A DNA stretch of 64,000 nucleotides from contig NC_058043.1 of assembly GCF_020085105.1 (NCBI RefSeq), positions 17,350,167 through 17,414,166 of the forward strand, in the 5' to 3' direction. The notes under the pieces were generated by a model. The model saw only the letters and a list, made by a program, of their open reading frames with translations, was not told the DNA's origin and searched no databases. Origin of the DNA: Siniperca chuatsi (lineage: Eukaryota; Chordata; Actinopteri; Centrarchiformes; Sinipercidae). Shown here in pieces: positions 51,966-64,000 of the stretch (positions are counted from its first letter, which is position 1; every line of letters begins with the position of its first letter). Made by a program: the position numbers and the translations under genes.

Positions 51966-54400
51966 ACAGGAGCTACCTGCTGCAAGGAATCAGCTGTCTC
52001 CCTGAGAGGGCATGAAGGGTGGCAGTTAAAGGGGTTGTGTGTGTGATATGAAGAGCAGAGTGGTCAGATGACACAAATATTTGACAGACATTAGAAATAT
52101 GAAGACATAGCATGGATTGAAATGAACTTCACCACCTCTCTCTACTCTGCTTACTGGCATGGTCTTTGCTTTTCACCTTGTCTTTTCCTTCTGTGGAACG
52201 TTGCAAGGGGCTGGCAGAGATCAGCCAAAGATCTGAAACCCCTTCTGTTCCACACTGTGAACAGGCTCTTGCCTCACATCCCTACACACTGTGATACTTT
52301 AATGTACCATGAGGTGCCCTATGATTTTAAGTATGATTGGCCGGCCGAGCGCCAGGGCATCAGGTGTCTGTCTCTTCAGGGAGAATAAGGAGAGCTCGTG
52401 AGTCTGGGAATTCCCCGGAAACGTGCAAATGAATGAGCTGGCCTTTCCACTGATGGAGCGTGGATCATGGCTGAGTGTCCACCGGGAAGCTGACTTCAGT
52501 TTGTTGGGTTCAGTGGAAATTAAGTGCTTGACAGTGCTGAGAGTTTACTGTGTGTTCAGCAGCTTGAGTGCAAGGTGATAGAAAGTCACACTGATCCAAA
52601 ACTCTGAGTAAAAGTGTTCAGAAGTGCGTTTTAATACTGTAGTTGCATAGCAATGGAAGAGGCCCAGACCAGCACTTTCCACAGTCCACAGGCCTCTGTT
52701 TGGCACTGGTGGCTATGAAAGAAATGCCCGGTGGGCACACAGCCTGTGGCCAAAGATTATAGATCGGAAGGACAGACTGTCACAAAATCTAATCTTATTC
52801 AAGCAATAATAATGAATTTACTCCCTGGATTATTTTTTACGTATTGCCTAATTACCTGTGCTGTGTTTTTCGTTTCAAATTTTGTTTTAAACGGTTTACA
52901 TTGTTTCTTCATGTTTGTGGGGGGCGGTTCTGAGACATTATGTTTAGGTCAGGGGATCAGTAGTGTATCAGAGACTAGATGATGTAGCTTGTGTAGGAAA
53001 CTTTATTGGTAGTGTCATATAAAATTTTATCAAATTGGAAAAAGTCATGAATTGAAAATCTAAAGTTATTGTGCAGAAAATTCCCTGTGTGTGTGTGTTG
53101 CCTGGCTGTTTCTGATCAGAATAGCTAAGTTGGAACTTCGTTTACAGCCAGCTGCACTGCATCTGTCTAGAAAAGAAGACTTTGATCTGTTTTTGCACCA
53201 GTTGCAGTTTATTGACTGATTTGGTTTGCCAATTCTTCAAAAATAACTATTTTGATGCCCAGCGTGGAGGATGATATAGCCACATGACAACTGCTTTATT
53301 TTGGAAACAATTATGTCAGGGAAATTTGTGGTGAAAACTACAAAAAAATATAAAAATATTAGAAACCTGATCTTTCAATCAGCATCTTGTAGAATGAAGC
53401 CAAATTTAACTGCCTAGTTTTGATGAATGTCTTTCCTGTAGTGTTTTTCACACAAAAGGATTTTACACCATTGATCGCTTGTTTGCCAATCGGTGGCAAA
53501 CAAGCGATCAATGGTGTAAAAAATAAATGTTTGCAAACCATGAAATCAATAATCTCATCAAATACTGATGAGTACTGATATTTACTGACAGGTTCACAGT
53601 AAATTAACCTGCAACACTTGTATGCCTTAAATGACAAATGATCCGTGGTTACATATGTACACTTTCCAATGGGTAGAGCTTGTTAGTCTTTTTTGTGCAC
53701 TTGTGATAGTTTCATCATGTCATTGAATAAATCCTCTTGTCACTGAGGCGCAGCTTATAACTGCACTCAGCAAGAGTTGTAGGCAAATACAAAACCACAC
53801 ACAGTAAGGACGCAAATAACGCTTTTCTTACAGTTACAGTTCTTAAGTGTTCTGGTGTCAGTTAAACAATTGATTGGAAGAACTGTAATGAATTGAAACT
53901 ATGATTAACAGTAAGTTAAACAACGTGCAGCAGCAAACTGCCATATCAATATGGCTAAAACTGCTGCATTTGTACCACTTATTCCAACCTCACTAACTGC
54001 AAAAAAAGTGAGTGCATCGTTCACTAATGCCTGGGAGCTGAAGTTACCTCTTGATGTTGTTTGATGACAGCAAATATTTTTCTTTTATGAGATAGTATAC
54101 ACTGTTCGGAGCAGATGACATGCAGTGTTGTAAACTGGATTTGGACCTACAACATCAAGGATACATGTCCGTAAAACACTGTTCCCAGTGATCAGGTTCA
54201 AGTGTTGAAATAAAAGGGATTTTTAATCATTTCAAATTGATAAAGCAAATACCCATCCCGTACCTATTTGATCTACCCATGAAGCTTTGTTTAAAGTCAT
54301 TCACAGCCACCTGTCTAGTTTGGATGTCATTGTTATTTTGAAACTTGAAAAACACAAATGACATTTGAATACCCTTTAATAAACACACTTCAAAAAGGGA
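51966..54400 (+). other. szrd1 3' UTR and following sequence
   Basis: No coding frame with family resemblance. AATAAA signals at 53726-53731 and 54378-54383 suggest a long 3' UTR, as human SZRD1 also has. If the first is used, the perfect hairpin at 53461-53521 lies inside the transcript. SPATA21, found between SZRD1 and NECAP2 in human, is not seen. Confidence 0.5.
53461..53521. repeat. Perfect 28-bp inverted repeat with 5-nt loop
   Basis: The left arm (53461-53488, starting TTTTACACCATTG) is the exact reverse complement of the right arm (53494-53521). The loop is ATCGG. Both arms were compared base by base without mismatch. It lies in the probable szrd1 3' UTR. Confidence 0.97.
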
Positions 54401-55507
54401 GCTTGGTGTGTGTTTTTCTTTTAGATTTCGTGAAACTTGGATGAATCTGAAGCATATGTTATTTCTAAATTAGTTAAGGTGATACAGAAAAAAAAACTGA
54501 TTATGGTTAATATAAAGACGTATATAAAAGAATCATGGTAAATTATAAAAAACATTTTACAGTACATTCAATTCTTCAGTATTAGTGGTTACTTATATTC
54601 AGTCAAAAATAAGCCATACACAAATTTACATGACAAATTGACAACTTTAAATGCTCACATGCTACAACAGGTTGAGAAACCATATTTAAAATCATCAAGT
54701 GCTTGATTTGATCAAACAACATACTACCAATATATAAACTAGGCAAAAAAATTAAGTGATTGAGAAACATATAAAGCTACATATACCAGCCTCGTACCCT
54801 CCTGCATTCACACACTGCAGATCACACAGGCGATATTAATAAAAGTCTGTAGGGGTTATATTTAGGGAATGACTCACGGACATGAGTTCAAGCAGTAGGC
54901 CTTTTTCAAAGCAGATGTTTGGACTCGTCATAGTAGGGAAAGCACAGGTGTTACTAATAGCATTAACAATGGCTCTGTTCCATAAAGTGTCCCAGATATC
55001 CATGACAGTGTGATAGTGAGCCAGCATGCACAATACCAGGACTGAAACTGGAGCAGCTAAATGGAATTCAGCCATTACTAATGTTACTACTGTGACATGT
55101 CAAAATGTCTTCCATACATAAGGCCGGCAGCAGCAAGACATCTGATAAGACATCTTACTGTTTGAGTGTGGACAGGCTGTTTGATTGACACCGCTCGGAC
55201 CCGACCTCAGGTAGGCTACACCTGAGCAGAAAACACCTGTGTGGATGTGCCCCACACTATAGAAAGCCCAGTGTTATTATCCCCTTCACCCACAGACACA
55301 GCAACTGTCACTGTAGCCGTGGAAGTTTTACATTATCAGCCTGCCTGTTTCTGCACCTTTCAGGTGCTCAAACCATCCCGACCAGACGCGGCGCTGTTTG
55401 GTTCGAGCACCGCGGCTCATCTGGGGTCTCGTCGTCTGGTTCAACTCCAGCCGAGGTGTCCATTGAAAGTCGGAAGTTGGCTTTGATAGTTAGTGAAACT
55501 TGACAAA
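54401..55507. other. Intergenic szrd1-necap2 with necap2 promoter
   Basis: Contains copy 2 of the duplicated segment (54951-55116). The necap2 promoter and 5' UTR lie just before 55508, where CpG frequency rises (about 55360-55470). No coding sequence is supported. Confidence 0.5.
54951..55116. repeat. Duplicated non-coding segment, copy 2
   Basis: Same orientation as 46765-46936. It has an extra stretch of about 20 bp relative to copy 1 (around GTCCCAGATATCCATGAC) and lacks some copy 1 sequence near the right end. Confidence 0.8.
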
Positions 55508-58500
55508 ATGGCAGAAGACAACAGTTATGAGTCAATACTCTGCGTAAAGCCTGAGGTTCATGTGTACCGGATCCCGCCGCGGGCTTCTAACCGTGGATAT
55601 CGGTAAGTTGACCCCAGAGAGACGCAACTTTAGCAACTTCGCTAACTGACGAGTCTCGGTGAGTGCGAGACAAGTGTGGCTCACCAAGCTACTTTCACAG
55701 AAACACGTCCATTATCGGACAGCCAGCTTGGATGGATGTTCGTCACTTTTATCTATTTCCCTGCTAAATGTCGTTGATGGTTACAGCCAGTAACCGCTGA
55801 AGATTTAGATAAATATACATAAGCTAGCTGATAGCTACACATGCCAGTGGCTACGTGCGCAGTTACCTAAAAAAGTTAGCGTTATTTCGAAACACAAGAT
55901 CGTAGTAGTAGTAAATGCTCGCAGAAATCGGACACCATATCCCGACTTCGTCACCAAACATTTCCCTATCCGTGACTGACACCTGCTGTCTTTTAAGTTA
56001 ACTTTCGTTGTGAAAGACATGAGAAATGATGACATAGCTGATAAGCCCGGAAAGTTTAAAATGGCAGGGCTCGTGTGTGTCCGATAATGGATGAAGGACT
56101 AAAGAGTCGATGCTAGCGGTTAACCAGCTAAGTGTTCACGAAGAGTCAGTCCATTAGAATTTGCTTGATGATTAATTCAACAACAAATGCATTGACTGCT
56201 GTCAAGCTGTAGCTACTTCAGCGCGTTGTGTGCTTTGCAGACAGAAGAAATGTATGAAAACATTATCTGACGTTAGCTAGACCTGATGGGAGACCTTTCT
56301 ACCTGGCTGCCTCTGGTCTTACATTAGATCAGTGTTTGTCAGGTGGAGTCACATTATAGTGACAGGCCGAGCAGCTGTCAGCCATCACCGCACCACAAGC
56401 AACAGTTTATAACTGCCCATACGCAGCCTGTTGAAGAAATTGTCTTTCAGTAGGTTAGTTAACTTAACTCAAGGTCCGCTTGCTAGCTTTTTCTGGAGCT
56501 TTCAACTGTATCTCACGGGCTTTTTCCACGGATTGGATTTGATCAGACCTCATGACGAAAACAGAAGACCGTGAGATGCGGCTGAAAGGCCTAGAAAAAG
56601 ATACCAAGTGGACCTTGAGGTGACTCTTGTCATATTTTGTTCAAGAGAAATTCTGAAATATTTTTGTTTTAATATCTGGAATGAACCTTTTAGGATTACG
56701 TTTTTGATTTTAATACTGAAGGTGAGGTATGTGAAGCTTTGTTTTAGCTCAGAGCCTAATGATGTCTTTAAAGGAGATCAACAGGTGTCATATTGTAGTA
56801 TGTTTAATTAGTCCAGTCTACTGTAAATCCCAATGAGATGTATTGAAAGAAGCCAATAGATCCTTCAAAGCGATGAACACTACAGAGTTTTGTTTTTGTT
56901 GAGAGATGACTTTACATCATTTTAGTCTTCCTGAAAACTTTATAATTTCACTTCCTCCTGCTGTGAAAAGCTACAGCTGCCTCTGCAAAACAATGCTCAA
57001 GTCAGCTCTTTCAATGACTGAGGATTAGACAAACCACTTTCATATGTAGATGTGTGTTTCCTCTTTTTCTAGCGCTGCAGACTGGAAGCTGGATGAACCT
57101 GCATGGAGTGGTAGGATGAAAATCACTGCTAAAGACAAGATAGCCTACATTAAGTTAGAGGACAGAAACACAGGTAAACAAACTGGCATCTCCTTGCAAC
57201 TAAGTTTGACATTGTGTTTTCTGCACGAGTGTGTCAGTGTGTACATAATCCACCACATGGATTCTCTTACCTAATGTCACAAGACACATTGCTTTACAGC
57301 TAACTCTTTTACACAACTGTTTACCTCTGCACCTAATTGTGCAAGGTAAGAACTGACTCACTTATTCACTTAAGTGAGTTTCTTGCCTTTCTATAATCAC
57401 CAGAGTACCAAGTATTAGAAAAGCACTGACTGTTTAAAGTGAGCCTCAGTTCCTTCGAACCTTAGAGCAGACCTTTTTATTAGTGTAGCCAAACAGAAAT
57501 CCTCACCAGTTTAGCCATGGAAAAAAGTGAAAGACTGCTTCATTGTCCTGTCTGCTCTGTTTACAAGCATTGAATATAGATCCTTTTATTAGTTAGTGGC
57601 CATGGTTATATTTGTTACATGGATCAAATGTGTTGTCACATTTAGTTGGCACAAGATGGCGGTTCAGAAGTGTTTGAGACTTGAAACATATGGTCCACAG
57701 CATAAGGGGACCTGGCTGCTGCACTGTACTCTCTAATGGATTAAAGGGAATGAAAGTTAACCAAAGCCACCCTGCTGGTTTACTAGCAAAAAGGTGACTG
57801 GTTTGGTAATATAAGATCCTCCGATTACATTAAAGCATCTTTCTGTATCCAGTTTCATCAGACCATGGCGTTAACCTACATATTTTATCCAGGTTGTGCC
57901 CATAAGTAATTTAACAAGACTGCTGTGAACATAACTTGCACATTAAACAGTGTTTTGTGTCATTATGGATGATGACAAGCAAACAGAAGAAAAATTGCTC
58001 TGTACTCAAAACTCAGGAAAAGCTGTGTGAGGAAACAAAAAAAACGTTACTGTTGTCATTGATGCTAACAGTAATATGTAATTACACAGCAGATTCTTGG
58101 CCTTGCTCGCTTCACATTAACAATATGCTTAAAGGTTATATTGATAACATTTTTATGTAGAAGAATATTTAAAAGAGCTTTTAGAAAGGTGTGGAATAAA
58201 AGTATCACTTTTCCTAAAAATATATATTATGATTTGTGAATTAATCGTGTTAAAATTTTTGACTGGTCCAAAATGAATGTTTGTTTATCTCTGTGTGAGA
58301 TGTCTGACGTTTGGTTCCTGCTCCTAACAACAAAGCTTGTGAACCAATAATATAACGACATTGGTATCGCATGATATAGCTGCCAGTTAGTGTGGAAAAA
58401 ACAGGCTCTGATGTTAGCACATATTAGCTTTGATATTTTAATTAGTTAACTATTCAAAATGATCCCTGCAAACGTTTGCCAATTATACAATTCCAGTCAT

Positions 58501-60857
58501 ATTTATCATAGAGAACCTTTTAAGAAAAGGCATCACACGTTTGTCACAGTGTGATCAAAGCGCCTGTCAGCTTGCTATCTTTCTTTGTCCTTTTCAACCA
58601 ACTTTTTTACTTTGATTACTTACAACGCAGAAAATAACCCTAAGTCTCCGTCTGGTGAAAATGTGTTCTTTGCAGGAGAGTTGTTTGCCCAAGCTCCAGT
58701 CGAACAGTATCCAGGGTGTGTAGTTGAAGCAGTCACAGACTCCAGCAGGTATTTTGTGATCCGGATAGAGGATGGAAATGGTAAGATACTTTCATCAGAG
58801 AGACTGTTTTTGCTTCAACTTTTTGAAAATAAGAAACACTTAGAATAAGAGAAAGTAGGCTGATATACTAAATACATCTTAAATGTAATGTCACATTTAT
58901 ATAAAATTACATTATATCAGTAAAAAAAACATTGAAATCTATATTAATTTTTTTTTTTAAATATATCTTATATTAAAAAAAAAAAAAAAACATGACCAAC
59001 TGTAGCCAAAATTCTGTTGAAAGGGAATAGTACATTAACCTTTCCTTGAACAATGGAAAGATTGCCTGTTTTTACATTTTAAAAACTGTATTTCCTCGCT
59101 ACTTAAGTTGTTTGACTCTTTATTGTTGATCACCGTGATCTTTTAAAGTGACATCATAGTGACGCAACACTTGGTTAACTTGGCCTGGTTTTCAGCCATT
59201 TTTCTCAAGATAATCACAGGACCTCTCCACCTGTCTCACACTGCAGTTATCAAGTGACAGTACATTAAGTCAAAAGGGATTTTTAATTTTTTTTTTTTTT
59301 ACAAACAGGCGCCATCTATTGCTGTTTTATAGCATTTATCTGGTCTTTTAAATGTAACACAACTCCACTTTCTAAATGTCTTTATATTCAGGCTAATATG
59401 GTGTAAGACTGATCCATTGCTAAGTCACAGTTGCCATTTAACTTAGGCCTACACTTTGCCTTACAGTATATATCTTACCGCAGGAATATGTATGTTTTTA
59501 TTATTTGATGCAAAAGGTACCCTAATGTGTTTTTGTCTTAACAATTGCTTTTATAAAGGACGTCATGCTTTTATCGGTCTGGGTTTTGCTGATCGTGGAG
59601 ACTCATTTGACTTCAACGTAGCTTTACAAGACCATTTTAAGTGAGTTAGCTTCTCTTTTTTTACCATCTCTGTTTATACATCTTTTTATATGACCTGGTG
59701 GATAGTTCTAGCTACATTTTGGTGCATTTCTGTGCATATGTTTAAATATGATATTGTGAACAACATTCATAACTGAACATTTGCTTTGTGGGTAGACAAT
59801 GGTGCACATTTATCCATTCTGCATCTAATTGATTTGTTTTCATTCTAAGTGATTGTAATAAAAAAAAATACTCATTCCACAGGAATTAAACCTTATTAGA
59901 TAATGTTTGTTATAATACTTTCAAAGTAGCAGCGTTGTAATACAAATGCTGAACCGTTAACCTCTGTTGTTAAATTTGATGTTTTCTTATCTGTATCTTG
60001 CTACTGCAATGACCCAGTTTGACTCTATCCAAAATTATTTTAGTGATAATTATTATACTCTCAAACTCTTTTTTTTTTTTTTTCTTAAGGTGGGTGAAGC
60101 AAGAAGGTGAGCTCGCCAAACAGGAAGCTTCTGATAGCGTAGCACCTAAGCTGGACCTCAGCTTCAAAGAGGGGCAGACTATCAAGATCAGCATTGGGGT
60201 GAGCAGCCCCAACATTACAGATGTAAAGGAATTGAGGATGAAATACTGAACAATGACAGATTTTATGAAAAGACACTAAGAAACTGTCATGACTCTGTCC
60301 ATCACAGAACATCAAGAAGAAGGAAGCAGGTGGTGCCAAAGCACGGCCCATGGGTGGGGGTCTGCTCCCACCTCCACCAGGTGCAAAGGCTGGAGGTGTC
60401 ATATCGCCTCCTGTGGCCCAGCCGACAGTCTCAGCTATGCCGACTAATACTGGTGATGACCATACTATTGTATCAAATCACTTTTTTTTTTTTTTTAAAC
60501 ATCTTCACCTGATTTTAAACAGTATTCATGCTTTCCATAATTGTTTTTCCTCCACATGCAGCCTCTGTTTTTGACTTTGGGTCCCTCGTCCCTGCAGCCC
60601 AACCCAACTCTGACGTGTGGGGAGATTTCACATCTGCAGGGTCCAAGTAAGTTTCTCAAAAAAATGTCACCTGCATTTTTGTCTGTGTAGTAATCCACCT
60701 TGTCCGTCTGTCATATTTGTGTTCGTTCTACATGAGTGTTTTGAATTCTTTCACACATCCCATCATCGCTCCCGTCTCTCCCGTCTCTCTCCCACCCTCT
60801 CTCCTCCACAGCTCCAGTAAAGATGCTGTCAAATCAGGATGGGTGCAGTTTAGTTGA
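55508..60857 (+). CDS. necap2: NECAP endocytosis-associated protein 2
   Basis: Clathrin-coated vesicle accessory protein that binds adaptor complexes (AP-1 and AP-2 in mammals). Exons on the plus strand: 55508-55602, 57073-57173, 58676-58780, 59559-59640, 60090-60198, 60308-60452, 60562-60646 and 60812-60857. Phases agree, giving 255 residues (human 263). The N-terminal PH-like PHear domain spans about residues 5-130, with [58 protein letters not shown] and [15 protein letters not shown] Pro/Gly-rich linker ([12 protein letters not shown]) follows. Two WxxF adaptor-ear-binding motifs are present: WGDF in exon 7 and WVQF at the extreme C-terminus. Necap1 is the paralogue. The choice of necap2 rests mainly on the szrd1 neighbour. 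Confidence 0.95.
55603..59558. other. necap2 introns 1-3
   Basis: Three AT-rich introns interrupted by the exons at 57073-57173 and 58676-58780. They hold A/T homopolymer runs near 58950-58990 and 59285. No repeat family or extra exon is recognised. Confidence 0.5.
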
Positions 60858-61281
60858 GTCATGAGGAAAAATGTGCACACACTCAGGTTCCATACATTCC
60901 ATGGACAGGAACGATTGTGGCAAAAAGAAACTAAAAAGAGAGGAACTGTTAGCAAACTTGACTGGCTCATTCACTGCACCTGTTCTGTAAAGAATATGTT
61001 CACAACACAACCGCTGACCAACACACTCTGGAGGAACAAACAGTAAAATGTACATATTTTTTACAATCTTATTCTTTTTTTCCACACTCTGCTATGCAGT
61101 GGGTCTTTTTCTTTTTCACTGTTAATCTCTCCAGAAATCAGATTTGATTGTGTCCCTCTGCTCCAACATCATGCATATGTTCTCATTACACCAGCAACAC
61201 TCATCTCATGGTTGTTTTTACTGTTTGGGAAAATTATATGGCTTACCTATTGAAGTGTACATGTTTTGTTCAGATCTATAC

Positions 61282-61282
61282 C

Positions 61283-61310
<28 letters not shown>
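61282..61310. repeat. (TG)n microsatellite in necap2 3' UTR
   Basis: About 14 TG units, in the 3' UTR about 430 nt past the stop codon. Confidence 0.9.
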
Positions 61311-61313
<3 letters not shown>

Positions 61314-61641
61314 ATGGTTTTTCTGTTTCCTAGTTTCTGTTTTAGGAGATTTTGCAAAGCAATATTGATATTTGATTAGTTTTACATTAAACCTCTTAAA
61401 ATACCCAGATTGTTTTAATCACGTCGTCGGGGGAAAAGTCCTGCTTGCTATTTTGTCTATCGTTCAAAGTTTGAACATGTTTGTCTTTGTGTCATGCGTC
61501 TTTGCGTTGTGTGTTCTTGCTTTTTAAAATGTGCCTTTTACCAAATAGAAATTTCCTTAATGTTGTTGCTAATTTGCATTGAGTATTTGATTAAGTGCCT
61601 TTCTTAAGAAGATCTAAAATGTAAACCTATGTCTTGTTGTA

Positions 61642-61647
61642 AATAAA
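61642..61647 (+). promoter_or_regulatory. necap2 polyadenylation signal
   Basis: AATAAA about 785 nt after the necap2 stop, followed by T/G-rich sequence (TTGGCTCTTGTTTTG). This is the likely end of the necap2 transcript. Confidence 0.6.
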
Positions 61648-61669
61648 CAATATATTTCATTGGCTCTTG

Positions 61670-64000
61670 TTTTGATTTTTATTAGTCAAGTAGTCTGGTT
61701 GTGATATTGTAGAGAGGGTTCTCCATTTCTCTGCTTCATAGCTACAGAATGGTCTCAGACATCAGACCAATTTAAAGCTTTTGGTATTGCAGAAAGTTGC
61801 TTATAATACAAGGAGAGCTTTCAGTACGTTACCAGTTACGTCCTCAATGTAATCAGCAACATACTAGAAGGGATGAAATCACAGCCAGTCTTTTTTTTTT
61901 TTTCAATCGGGCAAATTGGAGTTAATTTCAGAAACTTTGCCATATTGTCTTCAAGTTCTTTATTGTTCTGAAGTTGATAATATGACCATGTATTCAGTAT
62001 CAAAGATTTGCCTAATTTCCATCTTTTCCCTGTTTTGAAACCCCAAAATGATTTTCGTTTTAAATAAATCCCAATTAAAGGATTAAATGCAGTTAAGGTT
62101 TTATTGAGTTTACAATATTTCCAATTCTTAAATAGTAATACAGGCTGTTATAGGATTTATCTGATTCTTCTGACTGTGTAATGATTTTGTGACTTTAACA
62201 CGAAACTAATATAGATTTGATCACTGCTTACCAGACCAGATGTAATCATTGGTTTTATGTTTAAGACTTAGTTTGGTTATTTTAATAGAATATAATGAAT
62301 AAGCCACTTTTTAATAAACTATTAAGAAAATTAAGAGCACTTAGCCATATTTGGTGCATATTGCTACAGGAATTATGGGATAACATAATACATTTATCAC
62401 TAGCTTCACTAAAAATCTTTACTAAAAGATATTATTATTTAGTACTATTACCTGGAGGCGATATGTTTTTACTAGTTAAGGGAATATTTGGGATAATTTT
62501 CAATAATTCGAAGAAAAAACAATGTTTATTGATGGATTTCATTGAAAACGTAATGGCAGAAATGAGATGCGTGCGATCATACAACATGATGACAGCAGAC
62601 GATCATGTATACAGACCGTGCTGTGCGCAGACTGGTGGCTGCTGCTGCGGGTGAACTGGAAGTCCCTCCCCGGAAAAAGCATGGAGAAGATTTCGGAACA
62701 AGGCAACACTGCCTGCAAGCAGCTGGTGATACATGTATAAGTGCTGTGGATGCGGTTTGTTTCTGCCTCTATGATCTTACAGCCCGCTCAGAGGAATGAA
62801 GGGACGGCAGCATAATGCTCACCAGGCTGATCTCTCGAGGTGAGACTATAATTCAGACAGGGAAGTGGATGTTACGCACACTACAGTGTGCATCTCGCTA
62901 CTCAAAGCGTTGTATATCCAGGCGGGTTGTTTCCACAGCAGCGCGTTTGTGTTTGTGGATCTCTGCTGGTCTCTGCTGCTGTAAAACAAAGTCTTAATTC
63001 ATCATCAGTTTAATTCGCTCGGATGCTGCACAGTTTAATCTACAACCCCCCCTCCTCCTCCATCCCTCCTCCTCCTCCCGCCTCCCAACTCCTCACAGAG
63101 ACTTTTGAAAACTTAGGCGTGTCCTCTCGGATGTGTGTTTGATGATATAGTGTGGTGTGTTCGGATAAAGAGGATGTTGGTGATGGATTAAAAACAGAGT
63201 GTTCCTTTTATGTGAGGTGTTGAACTATGAAAGAGGAAGCAGTTGAAGATGACTAGAGATCACACTGTTTACAGCAGTTAAATGACGGCTCCATCACTGG
63301 TTGTAAACATAAAGGCTGTTAAGATCAAGCTGGAGTGAAGAGAGTTTGGGCTGAACTCAGGTGCGGTTTGTCTGTGGGGATGAAACATCAACAGGTGTGT
63401 ATTTCATCACATATAAAGCTCAAATCTTGCACACTGAAATCAGTGCCTGTCATCTACTAACAGTCCAGTTGGGGGCGCTGCAGATGTTAAGCAATTAAAA
63501 CTGAGTAAATGCTTGTATCTTATGGTCATGATTAATTTCATACAGGCAGGCCACACCACATAGACAAATAACATAAAAGCCCAGCGATTCCTCAGTAATC
63601 ATCACAAAGCAGTGATTTTTTTTGGACAATTTAGAGAAAGCCCATCTCTTAGGATCGATATGGATGCACATGGACCCTAACTGTTATGCTGTCCTCATTG
63701 CAATATAAACCTTCTGTGTGAATAGAGACAACAACATTAACATTTTTTAATGTTAACAATTTTTTTTTCCTGACATGGTCAACTTTATTTAAACCAGACA
63801 TTTGTGGCAATTTGTGGTTAAAATTATAGCTGTACATTGCTTTGTGAGGCTCTGGGAGTGTGTGTGCTCTTATCTCTATATTTACTTCTATACCTGTGAG
63901 GACCACTTTGAATTTTATACCCTGAGAGAAGGGGAGGGTTTAAGGTCAAGGGCCAAGGAATGCATTTTGTCAGTGAGGGTGCTCACAAGTATAGAACTAC
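61670..64000. other. Right-hand intergenic region
   Basis: Downstream of necap2. AT-rich to about 62550, then more balanced sequence with a C/T-rich tract at about 63045-63100, and a CTCF-like motif (CCAGTTGGGGGCGCTG, 63465-63480). This could include the promoter or first untranslated exon of a next gene, but no frame here resembles a known protein and no gene is called. Confidence 0.45.
63465..63480 (+). promoter_or_regulatory. CTCF-like motif
   Basis: CCAGTTGGGGGCGCTG fits the CTCF core apart from one base (T where A is usual). It lies in the intergenic region right of necap2. Motif match only. Confidence 0.35.

Noticed and set aside
55508-60857. Assignment as necap1 instead of necap2
   Set aside because: The proteins are close paralogues, but the immediate szrd1-fbxo42 neighbourhood matches NECAP2 in human.
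62295-62997. Two plus-strand frames of 119 and 60 residues right of necap2
   Set aside because: There is no domain or family resemblance, AT-driven composition in the first, and no splice or conservation evidence.

Overview
The window is vertebrate nuclear DNA from a ray-finned fish, most likely a percomorph (spiny-rayed) teleost. The evidence is seven multi-exon protein genes with GT-AG introns and vertebrate domain architectures, compact introns, a Tc1-like transposon, and several dispersed repeats that I recognise from percomorph genomes. It is ordinary gene-dense sequence, and I see no undescribed biological system in it. The genes are assigned from memory of the human proteins, and reading frame was checked across every splice junction.

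Left block, all on the minus strand: spen (1-17438; its last exons lie off the left edge), fblim1 (19798-24166), tmem82 (26817-28795) and slc25a34 (30397-35550). This matches the human 1p36.21 order SLC25A34-TMEM82-FBLIM1-SPEN. Right block: fbxo42 (minus, 39811-44569), then szrd1 (plus, 48575-51965) and necap2 (plus, 55508-60857). This matches human FBXO42-SZRD1-NECAP2 on 1p36.13. In human the two blocks are far apart; here about 4 kb of non-coding DNA joins them (35.6-39.8 kb). UQCRHL (between FBLIM1 and SPEN in human) and SPATA21 (between SZRD1 and NECAP2 in human) are not seen.

The genes do not form a pathway. Spen is a nuclear RNA-binding corepressor. Fblim1 (migfilin) is a filamin-binding LIM protein of cell-matrix adhesions. 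Tmem82 is a multi-pass membrane protein of unknown role. Slc25a34 is an orphan mitochondrial carrier. Fbxo42 is an F-box/Kelch ubiquitin-ligase substrate adaptor. Szrd1 is a small SUZ-domain RNA-binding protein. Necap2 is a clathrin-adaptor accessory protein. fbxo42 and szrd1 are transcribed divergently from promoters about 2.5 kb apart.

Non-coding content: a damaged Tc1-like element in spen intron 2 (11573-13185), three inverted-repeat or dispersed elements (29808-30324, 31585-32055, 33334-33768), a 1.3 kb dispersed repeat that stops about 20 bp before szrd1 exon 2, a possible solo LTR or TATA promoter at 37.6-38.6 kb, simple repeats, a perfect 28-bp-arm hairpin in the szrd1 3' region, a diverged duplicated segment flanking szrd1, an ATCCA-rich tract in spen intron 2, and three CTCF-like motifs. 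The region from 60.9 to 64.0 kb holds the necap2 3' UTR and otherwise no gene I can support.
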